Assembly (NCBI RefSeq): GCF_050434145.1
Contig: NZ_JBNPVX010000001.1
Span: 106,405 to 170,404 of the forward strand
From: JAISST01 sp050434145
GTDB taxonomy: Bacteria; Fusobacteriota; Fusobacteriia; Fusobacteriales; Fusobacteriaceae
Direction: 5' to 3'
Length of the DNA stretch: 64,000 nucleotides
Positions 9,451 through 17,596 of this stretch are shown here, piece by piece. The number at the start of each line of letters is the position of its first letter. Positions within the stretch are counted from its first letter, which is position 1. The notes beneath the pieces are model-generated. The model saw nothing but the letters and a program-made list of their open reading frames with translations. It did not search any database and had not been told where the DNA came from. A program made the position numbers and the translations under genes.

Positions 9451-10278
9451 CTAATATTTTTTATTTAAACCAAGAAGCATTCTCGCATCATCAGGGGTTG
9501 CTACTTCATTCATCGAATCTTTTATTAATCTAGCTGCTCTTTCTACCAACTGAGCATTTGAAATTGCTAATTCTCCTATATCATAATAAACATTATCTTC
9601 CATTCCAACTCTTACATGTCCACCCATAGCTATTGCTGCCATCATTATTGGTATGTGACCTTTACCTATCCCTAATGCAGACCAAGTACTCCCATCAGGA
9701 ATTAAGTTTTTCAAATAAACTAGATTTTCCACAGTAGCAGCTGTCCCACCAGCAGCACCTAGAACAAATTGATAATGTAAAGGACTTTTAAGAACTTCTT
9801 TTTTTAAATAATAGAACGAATTATAAATCATTCCTGCATCAAAAATTTCTATTTCTGGCTTTACATTGTTTTCTTGCATAGTATTTCCCAACTCTTCTAA
9901 AAATTTTGGATGATTAATAAATAAACTATTATGCATCCAATTCATTGAACCACAGTCATATGAAGCTAACTCTGGTTTCAAAGTTTTTATATGAGTTTGC
10001 CTAGTCTCATCTGTTGCATTCAAATCACCAGAGGTTGTTAAATTTATTACTATATCACATTTTTCTCTGATAAGACTGACCGTTTCTTCAAATTTTTGAA
10101 TATCCATTGACCCTTTGCCATTATCATCTCTCATATGTAGATGTGCTATTGCTGCGCCAGCTTTGTATGATTCATACACATCTTCAGCAATTTCTTTTGG
10201 TGTCAAAGGTATATTAGGATTGTCATTCTTTGAAGGCCATGCCCCAGTTGGAGCCACTGTAATTATTGTTTTGCTCAT
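9451..10278 (-). CDS. Beta-keto acid cleavage enzyme (BKACE, DUF849), copy 1
   Basis: Zinc enzyme that cleaves a beta-keto acid with acetyl-CoA to give acetoacetate plus the CoA ester of the remainder. 275 residues. Zinc-site motif HLHMRDD, TTSGD, the EIFDAGMI strand and GMEDN near residue 230 are visible. The lysine-pathway member Kce, from memory, has an ICGAE-type motif near residue 14; here that place reads PTGAWPSK, so a substrate other than 3-keto-5-aminohexanoate is likely. First gene of a leftward unit under a near-perfect sigma-54 promoter (10317-10333). Closely similar to copy 2 at 15190-16038. Confidence 0.92.
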   Translation of the reverse strand: MSKTIITVAPTGAWPSKNDNPNIPLTPKEIAEDVYESYKAGAAIAHLHMRDDNGKGSMDIQKFEETVSLIREKCDIVINLTTSGDLNATDETRQTHIKTLKPELASYDCGSMNWMHNSLFINHPKFLEELGNTMQENNVKPEIEIFDAGMIYNSFYYLKKEVLKSPLHYQFVLGAAGGTAATVENLVYLKNLIPDGSTWSALGIGKGHIPIMMAAIAMGGHVRVGMEDNVYYDIGELAISNAQLVERAARLIKDSMNEVATPDDARMLLGLNKKY

Positions 10279-10316
10279 ATTTTATCCTCCTATAAAAATA
10301 ATCTGATATTATTGGA

Positions 10317-10333
10317 AGCAATAATCGTGCCAA
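10317..10333 (-). promoter_or_regulatory. Sigma-54 (-24/-12) promoter of the BKACE-1 unit
   Basis: Read leftward the sequence is TTGGCACGATTATTGCT, matching TGGCACG-N4-TTGC with exactly ten bases between the GG (complement of 10330-10331) and the GC (complement of 10318-10319). Predicted transcript start is near 10306, about 28 bases before the BKACE-1 ATG. Basis: direct match to the known RpoN consensus. Confidence 0.92.
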
Positions 10334-10391
10334 TCATCTGCTGTTACGATTTTTATTATATAATTACAGAATTTTAAATATATTCCAATCT

Positions 10392-10491
10392 AAAAGTGTA
10401 TTTATAAGTTTACACTTTTTTAAATAAATAAAGGAATTCTTGCTTTTAAAAAAAAGTGTAAACAAAATTTACGTAAATAAAACTTTACACT
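10392..10491. promoter_or_regulatory. Dyad array: likely upstream activator sites for the BKACE-1 sigma-54 regulator
   Basis: Site i: AAAAGTGTA (10392-10400) and TACACTTTT (10411-10419), a 9-bp arm dyad. Sites ii/iii: AGTGTAAA (10455-10462), central palindrome TTTACGTAAA (10468-10477), TTTACACT (10484-10491). These read as two overlapping GTGTAAA-N5/6-TTTACAC units. They sit about 60-160 bases upstream of the -24 element, the usual range for an enhancer-binding protein. Assignment to the regulator at 6038-7396 is inferred. Confidence 0.72.
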
Positions 10492-10570
10492 AAGTATCTT
10501 TTAAAATGTAAAACTATAATTTTATTATATTTTAACATGACCAAATATAAAAGTTTTAGACATTTTTCAA

Positions 10571-10648
10571 AAAATAAAAAAGAGAATGGCTTAATATGTT
10601 ATAATGAATTTATCAAAAAAACATTAAACAAAATAAGCAATCTCTCTT
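10571..10648 (-). terminator. Long-hairpin terminator after the CoA-transferase unit
   Basis: Reading leftward, AAGAGA..GCTTA pairs with TAAGC..TCTCTT; an inner TGTT/TAATG segment pairs with CATTA/AACA; TTTTTTATTTTTT follows. It lies 35 bases after the stop of the CoA-transferase B gene and separates that unit from the BKACE-1 promoter region. Confidence 0.7.
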
Positions 10649-10682
10649 AAATAAAAAAGCTATTTAGCCCTTAATATATTAA

Positions 10683-11345
10683 TCAACTACTTTTTTTCAC
10701 ATTAGGTGAAATTTTCAATTCTGCTTCAGTGAATCTTTTTATATCTTCTATAGATGAATATGGACTCACTTCTAATAATACCAATCCATTTGATGTTACT
10801 TCTATTACCCCCTTTTCTGTAATTATTTTATTTACTTGTTTACTCGCAGTCAACGGAAGAGTGCATTTTTTTAGTATCTTTGGAGCTCCTTTCATAGTAT
10901 GCTCCATAGCTATTATCACTTTTTTTGCACCCACTACAAGATCCATCGCTCCTCCCATTCCAGGTACGATTTTACCTGGTACCATCCAATTAGCAAGATT
11001 TCCTTCTTCATCCACCTGTAAAGCACCCAATACTGTTGCATCTACATGTCCACCACGGATTATTCCAAATGATGTTGCAGAATCAAAGAAATGTGCATCT
11101 GGTAATACTGTTATGAATCCACCACCTGCATTTATTATATCTTTGTCTTCCATTCCTATAGCTGGTGCCGACCCTACACCGATTATTCCATTTTCAGAAT
11201 GAAAAGTGACATCTATATCCTTTGAAATATAGTTAGCAACTAAAGTGGGTAAACCTATTCCAAGATTTACTACATATCCATCTTCAAATTCTTCTGCAAC
11301 TCTTTTTGCAATATATTCTCTTATTAGACTTTTATCCAATTCCAT
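10683..11345 (-). CDS. 3-oxoacid CoA-transferase, subunit B (AtoA-like)
   Basis: Beta subunit of a family I CoA-transferase. 220 residues. The catalytic glutamate lies in SENGIIGVG (E51), which forms the glutamyl-CoA intermediate. GIGLPT, GGGFITVLP and the PGKIVPGMGGAMDL loop are typical. Pairs with the A subunit directly upstream (12-base gap). In this context it would move CoA from an acyl-CoA onto the acetoacetate released by the BKACE enzymes. Confidence 0.93.
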   Translation of the reverse strand: MELDKSLIREYIAKRVAEEFEDGYVVNLGIGLPTLVANYISKDIDVTFHSENGIIGVGSAPAIGMEDKDIINAGGGFITVLPDAHFFDSATSFGIIRGGHVDATVLGALQVDEEGNLANWMVPGKIVPGMGGAMDLVVGAKKVIIAMEHTMKGAPKILKKCTLPLTASKQVNKIITEKGVIEVTSNGLVLLEVSPYSSIEDIKRFTEAELKISPNVKKSS

Positions 11346-11357
11346 AATTTATCTCCC

Positions 11358-12008
11358 TTATTCTGTTACAATATAGTCTACAAATATTTTTGATGTCATT
11401 ACATGATCTGGATCAATTTCTCCGATTTCTACTAATTTTTCAGCGAATACTATCACAGTATCAGCAGCTGTTGCCATAAGATGATTAAAGTTTTTAGTTG
11501 CTTTTGCATATACTATATTACCAGATTTATCCACTATAGAGCCATTCAAAAGCGCAATATCAGCTTTTAGTGGTTTTTCCAATATATATTTTTTACTGTC
11601 AATTTCAATAATATCTTTTCCTTCCTCTACAATAGTACCAAGTCCAGTAGCAGTTAATATTCCACCCAATCCAAAGCCTGCTGCTCTTATCCTTTCAGCC
11701 AATGTTCCTTGTGGTACTAGTTCTACTTCTATTTCGTTAGCATTCATCTTTTTTCCAGTTTCTGAGTTAGTTCCTATATGAGAAACAATCACTTTTTTCA
11801 CTTGATTATTTACCACAAGTTTTCCTATTCCTCTATCTGGATAGCCAGTATCATTTCCTACTATAGTTAAATTTTTTATTTTTTTCTCTACTAAAGAATC
11901 TATAATTTTTTCAGGTGTCCCTACTCCCAAAAAACCACCAATAAAAACTGTCATTCCATCTTTAATATGAGACAACGCCCTTTCCATTGATACAACTTTA
12001 TTTTTCAT
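11358..12008 (-). CDS. 3-oxoacid CoA-transferase, subunit A (AtoD-like)
   Basis: Alpha subunit of the same CoA-transferase; 216 residues from the chosen start. Motifs: GGFLGVGTPE CoA-binding loop, PQGTLAERIRAAGFGLGG and EKPLKADIALL. The ATG at 12008 is preferred over an in-frame start at 12032 because AAAGGGAGT lies six bases upstream and the family begins MKNKVVS-like; the longer version would overlap the hydratase gene upstream. Confidence 0.93.
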   Translation of the reverse strand: MKNKVVSMERALSHIKDGMTVFIGGFLGVGTPEKIIDSLVEKKIKNLTIVGNDTGYPDRGIGKLVVNNQVKKVIVSHIGTNSETGKKMNANEIEVELVPQGTLAERIRAAGFGLGGILTATGLGTIVEEGKDIIEIDSKKYILEKPLKADIALLNGSIVDKSGNIVYAKATKNFNHLMATAADTVIVFAEKLVEIGEIDPDHVMTSKIFVDYIVTE

Positions 12009-12028
12009 ACATACTCCCTTTGCAAACT

Positions 12029-12424
12029 TCACTTAGATTTTACTATAGCATAGCCATCAATAACAATTTCATTAAATTGATTTTTAACATATGTTTTTAG
12101 TTGAATAATTTTTTTATCTGAATTAAGTATTTTTTCCACAGCTACAGTGGCTGTTACTGTATCTCCAATAAATACAGGTTTTTGAAATTTTACTTGCTGT
12201 TCCAAATAAATTGTCCCTTCACCAGGCAGACTTGTTGCAATGACTTTTGATATAAAACTAGTTACTAATATTCCATGAGCTATTCTTTTTTTAAATATCG
12301 TTTTTTTAGCCTCTATTTCATTTATATGTAATGAATTAAAATCTCCAGAAATACCAGCAAACATATATACATCTGATTCTGATATTGTTTTACTGAATGA
12401 TGCTATTTTTCCTATTTCTAACAT
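12029..12424 (-). CDS. MaoC-like (R)-specific enoyl-CoA hydratase
   Basis: Hot-dog fold hydratase of the PhaJ/MaoC type, interconverting trans-2-enoyl-CoA and (R)-3-hydroxyacyl-CoA. 131 residues, normal for single-domain members. The hydratase-2 motif GDFNSLHINEIEA with catalytic D28 and H33, then KRIAHGIL, is intact. TGGAGGC ribosome site. It ends just before the CoA-transferase A gene in a tight operon. It could act on the acyl-CoA released by BKACE or on crotonyl/3-hydroxybutyryl-CoA. It does not look like the 3-aminobutyryl-CoA ammonia-lyase of lysine fermentation. Confidence 0.87.
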   Translation of the reverse strand: MLEIGKIASFSKTISESDVYMFAGISGDFNSLHINEIEAKKTIFKKRIAHGILVTSFISKVIATSLPGEGTIYLEQQVKFQKPVFIGDTVTATVAVEKILNSDKKIIQLKTYVKNQFNEIVIDGYAIVKSK

Positions 12425-12500
12425 ATTTTATGCCTCCAAATAAGACTAAACATATAGAATTATTAATCTCAAATAAAAACTATATATTTCTTCTTGTTTT

Positions 12501-13820
12501 TTATAATCTTAACATAAGAGAAACAATTACTCCCAAGATACAAACTATTGATGGTATCAAAACTGTAGTTACAAATACAAATCTATAGCCTTCTTTATGA
12601 GTAACTCCTAAATAACTAAACATCAAGAATAATGCTGATGAATGCGGTAATGAATCAAGACTTCCTGCAGCAATTGACATCAATCTATGTACAATACTCA
12701 TATTGGCACCTGTTGATATTAATTGTGGCGCTAAGGCTTCCAAAGTAATTGTGACTCCTCCAGAAGAAGATCCTGTTATCCCAGAAATAATAGCTGTTGC
12801 CAAAGGACCAGTAACATATGGATGCATATCAAAACTCAATACCCAATTTACAACTGATTGAAATGCAGGTGCATTTTTTACTAAAGTCCCAAAACCAACT
12901 ACAGCACATGGACCAGCGATAGCTGAAATAGCACCTATAAAACCTGTATTTATACATTTTTGTTTGTCTTCTATTCTATTCCAATTTAGTACTAAAGCTA
13001 CAACAGAAGCAATTGACATTGCAAGTACTACTAATTGAGTAGAATTTTTTATGATATTTCTCAATCCTATTATCATTCCTACTATTATTATCAACGGAAT
13101 AAAAGATATTGTTGCAGGTGGTAATTGACTTCTATCTACTTTATATGCACTTTCATCTACACCATCAGGAAAAGAAAAATGTTCTCCATTACTTTTCAAT
13201 CTTTTTTCTTCCCATTCCAAATATACATAACACAATACAAATAATGCTATTGATGCTACTATGCTAAATACTGGTGCAGCAGTCATTGTAGTCCCCAAAA
13301 ACCTTGTAGGAATTACATTAGTTAATTGTGGTGTTCCTGGTAATGTTGTCATTGTAAAAGTAGCTGCTCCAGCCAATAGTGGTCCCATCGCAAGTCTTCT
13401 AGGAATGTCTGCTTCTTTGAATAACAACATTATAATTGGTGCAATGGCAAATACTACTACAAACAAACTTACTCCTCCATAAGTTAAGACTGCTGTGGCT
13501 AGAAAAACTACTAATACTGCTCTCTTAGCACCAAACCAGTCTATAAATTTATATCCTATTGATACTGCAGCCTTAGATTCTTCCATAATCTTTGCATAAA
13601 AAGATGAAGAAACAAATATAAAAAAATTACTCTTAAAAAATCCTAAATACCCAGACATATAATGTTCTGATAAGGCTTCCCAAAAATTCATTTTATTGGC
13701 TACAATCACAAATAGACCAGCAAATAGTGTTAATGGTAGTGCTCCTAATCCTTTATATGCGAATATAATTAGTATTGTAATTCCTAAAAGTAAGCCTATA
13801 ATTCCAACTAATCCTTCCAT
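12501..13820 (-). CDS. GntP-family permease
   Basis: Inner-membrane permease of the gluconate/3-hydroxybutyrate transporter family. 439 residues, about 12 hydrophobic segments. Family-like regions: TLPGTPQLTNVIPT, ISGITGSSSGG and the DSLPHSSA loop near the C terminus. It sits between the dehydrogenase and the hydratase of the same operon, so it most likely imports the 3-hydroxy- or related organic acid that this pathway oxidises. Confidence 0.87.
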   Translation of the reverse strand: MEGLVGIIGLLLGITILIIFAYKGLGALPLTLFAGLFVIVANKMNFWEALSEHYMSGYLGFFKSNFFIFVSSSFYAKIMEESKAAVSIGYKFIDWFGAKRAVLVVFLATAVLTYGGVSLFVVVFAIAPIIMLLFKEADIPRRLAMGPLLAGAATFTMTTLPGTPQLTNVIPTRFLGTTMTAAPVFSIVASIALFVLCYVYLEWEEKRLKSNGEHFSFPDGVDESAYKVDRSQLPPATISFIPLIIIVGMIIGLRNIIKNSTQLVVLAMSIASVVALVLNWNRIEDKQKCINTGFIGAISAIAGPCAVVGFGTLVKNAPAFQSVVNWVLSFDMHPYVTGPLATAIISGITGSSSGGVTITLEALAPQLISTGANMSIVHRLMSIAAGSLDSLPHSSALFLMFSYLGVTHKEGYRFVFVTTVLIPSIVCILGVIVSLMLRL

Positions 13821-13848
13821 TTTTCCTCCTCAAAAATAATTTATAATT

Positions 13849-14871
13849 TTACCATTTAGGAATTTCAAACATATCCAAATTCTTCATTGTAGGAAAAGGA
13901 TATTCCTTTTTCTCAAATCTTTTCACTATTTCTACTATTTTATTATTAAAAGGTGTTTCTATCCCATATTTTTCCCCATTTTCACAGACAATTCCATTAA
14001 TATAATTTATCTCACAGGGTATATTTTTTTCCATATCTTGTAACATACTAGCTTTTTGTGGCCTATGCACTTCATATATTTCTCTCAAAATTTTTACTGT
14101 ATTATCTCTTCCAATTTTATCATCAAATTTCATATCATAAAAATTACAGTCTGGAATTATAATTTCCATATTGATACCTTTCTTTTCTGATACTCTAATT
14201 AATTCATCAGCTACATATGCAGCACATACTACTGCTTTATCATCATCAATAATCTCTCCAAAAGTGCATCCTAATGCTGCCGACATCCCACTCAAAGCAC
14301 TATTCATTAGTAATTTTGACCACCTTATTCCCATTAAATTTGTATTTATTTCCACATCTCCTGCTAATTTTAAAAATTTCTCTACTCTTTGTACTTTTTC
14401 TGAAATTTTTTCATCTATACTTCCTATTTCTATTCGCATATGATCTGGTCTTGTAAATAATTGTGCAACTCCAGGACTCACCCATCCTCCACCCCAACCA
14501 ACTGTTCCTCCAATAGTTCTATCTTCTCCTACTATTTCTGCTACCATTTCTTCTGGTATTCCATTTTGTAATGTACACACTACACTATTCTCATTTAAAT
14601 GTGATAATAGATTAGGCAATGCTGATTTATTTGCAGTTTGTTTTAACAGTACTATTACTATATCATATATTCCTTCCATTTGATCAGGTGTAATAGCTTT
14701 TACTGGAATATTGTTCAACTCCATATAACCAGTTACTGTGGCGCCGTTTTTATTTAACTCCTCTACATGCGACTTATTATTATCTATTAGTATTACATCA
14801 CCACCATTTTTTGAAATTACTGCACCCATAATTGTACCCAATGATCCTGCTCCTAAGATTGCTGCTCTCAT
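13849..14871 (-). CDS. Ketopantoate-reductase-family dehydrogenase (ApbA/PanE-like)
   Basis: NAD(P)-dependent oxidoreductase; Rossmann motif GAGSLGTIMGA at residues 7-17, central CTLQNGIPEEM, GWGGGWVSPGVAQL and the C-terminal helical domain of the ketopantoate reductase fold. 340 residues, slightly longer than PanE (about 300). No other pantothenate gene is nearby. As first gene of a sigma-54 catabolic unit with CoA-transferase and a permease, it more likely oxidises a 3-hydroxy acid to the beta-keto acid used by BKACE; this role is inferred. Confidence 0.85.
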   Translation of the reverse strand: MRAAILGAGSLGTIMGAVISKNGGDVILIDNNKSHVEELNKNGATVTGYMELNNIPVKAITPDQMEGIYDIVIVLLKQTANKSALPNLLSHLNENSVVCTLQNGIPEEMVAEIVGEDRTIGGTVGWGGGWVSPGVAQLFTRPDHMRIEIGSIDEKISEKVQRVEKFLKLAGDVEINTNLMGIRWSKLLMNSALSGMSAALGCTFGEIIDDDKAVVCAAYVADELIRVSEKKGINMEIIIPDCNFYDMKFDDKIGRDNTVKILREIYEVHRPQKASMLQDMEKNIPCEINYINGIVCENGEKYGIETPFNNKIVEIVKRFEKKEYPFPTMKNLDMFEIPKW

Positions 14872-14943
14872 TTTTACCTCCTGAAATAATTTTTTTTAAA
14901 TTCATTACATAATACACAATAAAAATAACATAATTTTATAATA

Positions 14944-14960
14944 AGCAAAAAAGATGCCAA
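14944..14960 (-). promoter_or_regulatory. Sigma-54 promoter of the dehydrogenase-permease-CoA-transferase unit
   Basis: Read leftward: TTGGCATCTTTTTTGCT, with GG and GC exactly ten bases apart (complements of 14957-14958 and 14945-14946). Predicted transcript start is near 14934, 63 bases before the ATG at 14871. Diverges from the BKACE-2 sigma-54 promoter 150 bases away. Confidence 0.88.
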
Positions 14961-15001
14961 TTCTTTTTCCAAAGAAAATAGTAACTTTAAAAAGTTAGTG
15001 T

Positions 15002-15048
15002 TGTAAATAACTACATTTTTTTATTTTTATTTGTAGTGTATACCTACA
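15002..15048. promoter_or_regulatory. Shared activator sites between divergent sigma-54 promoters
   Basis: Two related dyads: TGTAAATAACTACA (15002-15015) and TGTAGTGTATACCTACA (15032-15048), each followed by the same CATTTTTTTATTT run. They lie between the two divergent -24/-12 promoters at a suitable distance from both, and differ from the GTGTAAA/TTTACAC sites upstream of BKACE-1. A further dyad, TAACTTT-AA-AAAGTTA, is at 14982-14997. Likely bound by the regulator at 16173-17558 (inference). Confidence 0.62.
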
Positions 15049-15108
15049 TTTTTTTATTTATAATTTGTATTTAATTAATTTTTTTTAGATAAATGCACTA
15101 AATAATAT

Positions 15109-15125
15109 TTGGCATTGTTTTTGCT
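15109..15125 (+). promoter_or_regulatory. Sigma-54 promoter of BKACE-2
   Basis: TTGGCATTGTTTTTGCT: -24 GG at 15111-15112, -12 GC at 15123-15124, spacing ten. Predicted start near 15136, about 54 bases before the ATG at 15190. Confidence 0.9.
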
Positions 15126-15189
15126 ATATAGTTTTATATTAAGTTATTTAATACTTTAAAATAATTATTTTCAAAGGAGGAACAAAATT

Positions 15190-16038
15190 ATGAACGATTT
15201 AAAAAACAAAAGAGTGATTTCTGTAGCGATTACAGGATCATGGCCAACTAAACAGGATAATCCAAATGTCCCAATCACACCTGAAGAAATTGCAAAATCA
15301 GTGTATGAATCATGGAAAGCAGGAGCTGCTGTAGCTCACATTCATGTAAGAAATGATGATGGTACACCATCTACCGATTATGCAAAATATAAAGAAGTTA
15401 TTGATTTAATTAGAAGCATGAAAGATTGCGATATCTGTATTAACATAACAAGTTCTGGAAGTGTAGGTTTTACTGACGAACAAAGAATTTATCCATTACA
15501 ACAACTTTTACCTGAAATGGCTTCATATGATGTAGGAACTTTAAATTGGCAACATAGAACAATTTTTGAAAATAGTCCAAGATTTCTAGAAAAATTAGGA
15601 ACTGCATTACAAGAATCTAATATAAAACCTGAAATAGAAATATTTGATGCTGGTATGATATATAATGCTATATACTACATGAAAAAAGGGATATTAAAAG
15701 CTCCATGCCACTTCCAAATAGTATTAGGATGTCCTGGCGGCATGACAAGTACAATTGAAAACTTGGTATTCTTAAAGAGTCTTATTCCAGAAGGTTCTAC
15801 ATGGGCAGCATGTGGTATAGGACATGGTCATATGCCTATTATGATGGCTGCTATTGCAATGGGGTCACACCTAAGAGTCGGAATGGAAGACAATGTAATG
15901 TACCAACGTGGTGTACTAGCAGAATCAAATGCACAATTTGTAGCAAGAGCAAAAAGATTATTAGAAGAAGCGGGCTATGAAGCTGCTACTCCTGATGAAG
16001 CACGTCAAATATTAGGACTTACTAGAAAAGTTTTCTAA
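15190..16038 (+). CDS. Beta-keto acid cleavage enzyme (BKACE, DUF849), copy 2
   Basis: Same reaction class as the enzyme at 9451-10278. 282 residues. Zinc motif HIHVRND, TSSGS, EIFDAGMIYN and GMEDN are present; the substrate-loop motif reads ITGSWPTK. Strong AAAGGAGGAA ribosome site. Single-gene transcription unit with its own sigma-54 promoter and terminator, divergent from the dehydrogenase/CoA-transferase unit with which it probably works. A few positions near the active site differ from copy 1 (GCPGGMTSTIEN versus GAAGGTAATVEN), so the two may take different keto acids. Confidence 0.93.
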   Translation: MNDLKNKRVISVAITGSWPTKQDNPNVPITPEEIAKSVYESWKAGAAVAHIHVRNDDGTPSTDYAKYKEVIDLIRSMKDCDICINITSSGSVGFTDEQRIYPLQQLLPEMASYDVGTLNWQHRTIFENSPRFLEKLGTALQESNIKPEIEIFDAGMIYNAIYYMKKGILKAPCHFQIVLGCPGGMTSTIENLVFLKSLIPEGSTWAACGIGHGHMPIMMAAIAMGSHLRVGMEDNVMYQRGVLAESNAQFVARAKRLLEEAGYEAATPDEARQILGLTRKVF

Positions 16039-16072
16039 AAATACACAGTCCTTCTTATATTTATTACAGAAT

Positions 16073-16110
16073 AGAAATGCTAGAGGTCTTTTGCTAGCAT
16101 TTCTTATTTT
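16073..16110 (+). terminator. Terminator after BKACE-2
   Basis: AGAAATGCTAG (16073-16083) pairs with CTAGCATTTCT (16094-16104), an 11-bp stem followed by TATTTTATTT. Confidence 0.88.
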
Positions 16111-16126
16111 ATTTATCATTTTAATC

Positions 16127-16154
16127 TTGCAAAATTGTAATATTAGTCTATAAT
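16127..16154 (+). promoter_or_regulatory. Sigma-70 type promoter of the second activator gene
   Basis: TTGCAA (16127-16132), 16-base spacer, TATAAT (16149-16154), 18 bases before the ATG region at 16173. Suggests the regulator is made constitutively, separately from its sigma-54 targets. Confidence 0.65.
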
Positions 16155-16172
16155 TAAAGTGTAGGTGATAAT

Positions 16173-17558
16173 ATGATTATTAAAAATGGCTCTTTTGAAG
16201 AGATTGTAAAACATGCAGTTAAAAATCTATACTATGCTATTGTAACTGATAAAAACGGTCTCATTATTTCAATGAGTAATAATTATCTAAAGTTACTTAA
16301 CAAAACTAAAGAAGAAGTTATCGGAAAAGATGTAATAGACTTTGTCCCTAATACAAAAATATATAGAGTAATTGAGACAAAGCAAGAAGAAATAGGAGAA
16401 TTATTTCAAATGGCTGATGGAACAACATTAGTTTGCAATAGAATTCCAATTTTTATAAAAGGGGTGTTTGAAGGGGTTATTACTTCGGCAACTTTTTATG
16501 ATTTAAAAGAAATAAAAAAGTTACAAGAAAAGATCTATAATTTAGAAAAAGAAAATCAATTTTATCGTGAACAAGTCAGTGAATTAAACCAAAATAAATT
16601 TAATCTAGAAAGTATTATTGGTAATTCTGCTCAGATCAAAAATCTAAAAAACACTATTATAAAAATTGCTCCTTCAGATCTTCCAGTGCTAATAACTGGA
16701 GAAACAGGTACTGGTAAAGAAGGATTTGCAAATGCTATCCATCACCTTAGTAAAAGGAAAAAAGAAAAATTTATAAAAATTAATTGTGCTGCTATTCCAC
16801 ATGGATTATTAGAATCAGAACTCTTCGGCTATGAAAAAGGAGCTTTTTCTGGAGCATCTCAATCTGGTAAAATAGGAAAATTTCAATTGGCAAACAATGG
16901 AAGTATTCTTTTGGATGAAATAGGGGAAATGCCTTTAGAATTACAAAGTAAATTACTTCGCGTACTTCAGGAAAAGGAAATAGAAAAAATTGGTGGATTG
17001 AATAATATCAAAATAAATGTCAGAGTCATTTGCGCAACCAACCAAAATCTTGAAGAACTAGTAGAACATGGAAAATTTCGTGCAGATTTATATTATCGCA
17101 TCAATTCTGTTGAATTAAAAATTCCATCTTTAAGGGATAGAATGGAAGACATCCCTATGTTATGCAAACATTTCATTGCAAAAATTAATAATTCTATGAA
17201 TTTAAATATTATTGGAATATCAGATAAAGTTATCAATCTATTTTATAAACACAGATGGAAAGGTAATATTAGAGAACTTGAAAATGTTATTGAAAGAGGT
17301 TGCATAATGGCTGGAGAAGATCAATTAAAGATTGAACATTTTGATTTTTTAAATTTGAAAATTACAGATAATTCTGAAATTCATTTTGATGATAATGAAG
17401 ATCAGACATTAAAAATATTAAAAGATCATCTTGAAAAAGAGGAAATTATAAAAGCTCTCACAGCATCAAATGGAAACAAATCAAAAGCAGCAAAATCTAT
17501 TGGAATGGATAGAAGTGTTCTTTATTCTAAGCTAAAAAAATATAATATCCTTATTTAA
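16173..17558 (+). CDS. Sigma-54-dependent activator with PAS domain (BKACE-2 region)
   Basis: 461 residues, paralogue of the activator at 6038-7396. PAS domain (about 10-115, IVTDKNGLIISMSN), a short coiled coil (about 115-145), then AAA+ with Walker A GETGTGKE, the sigma-54 loop, here GAFSGA instead of the usual GAFTGA, Walker B ILLDEIGE and FRADLYYRIN. C-terminal Fis-like HTH: KSKAAKSIGMDRSVLYSKL. The Thr-to-Ser change in the GAFTGA loop is conservative. Likely operators are the TGTA/CTACA dyads at 15002-15048. Confidence 0.93.
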   Translation: MIIKNGSFEEIVKHAVKNLYYAIVTDKNGLIISMSNNYLKLLNKTKEEVIGKDVIDFVPNTKIYRVIETKQEEIGELFQMADGTTLVCNRIPIFIKGVFEGVITSATFYDLKEIKKLQEKIYNLEKENQFYREQVSELNQNKFNLESIIGNSAQIKNLKNTIIKIAPSDLPVLITGETGTGKEGFANAIHHLSKRKKEKFIKINCAAIPHGLLESELFGYEKGAFSGASQSGKIGKFQLANNGSILLDEIGEMPLELQSKLLRVLQEKEIEKIGGLNNIKINVRVICATNQNLEELVEHGKFRADLYYRINSVELKIPSLRDRMEDIPMLCKHFIAKINNSMNLNIIGISDKVINLFYKHRWKGNIRELENVIERGCIMAGEDQLKIEHFDFLNLKITDNSEIHFDDNEDQTLKILKDHLEKEEIIKALTASNGNKSKAAKSIGMDRSVLYSKLKKYNILI

Positions 17559-17596
17559 TTTCTTATAGAATTGTCATATAAAAATTTGTAAATAAA

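Noticed and set aside
9451..10278. Annotation as lysine-fermentation kce
   Set aside because: The signature region differs and none of the other lysine-pathway genes (kamA, kamDE, kdd, kal) is present, so only the BKACE family name is supported.
10729..11202. 157-codon open frame on + opposite CoA-transferase subunit B
   Set aside because: Antisense shadow of a clear gene; Ser/Pro/Thr-rich composition, no ribosome site and no recognisable motif.
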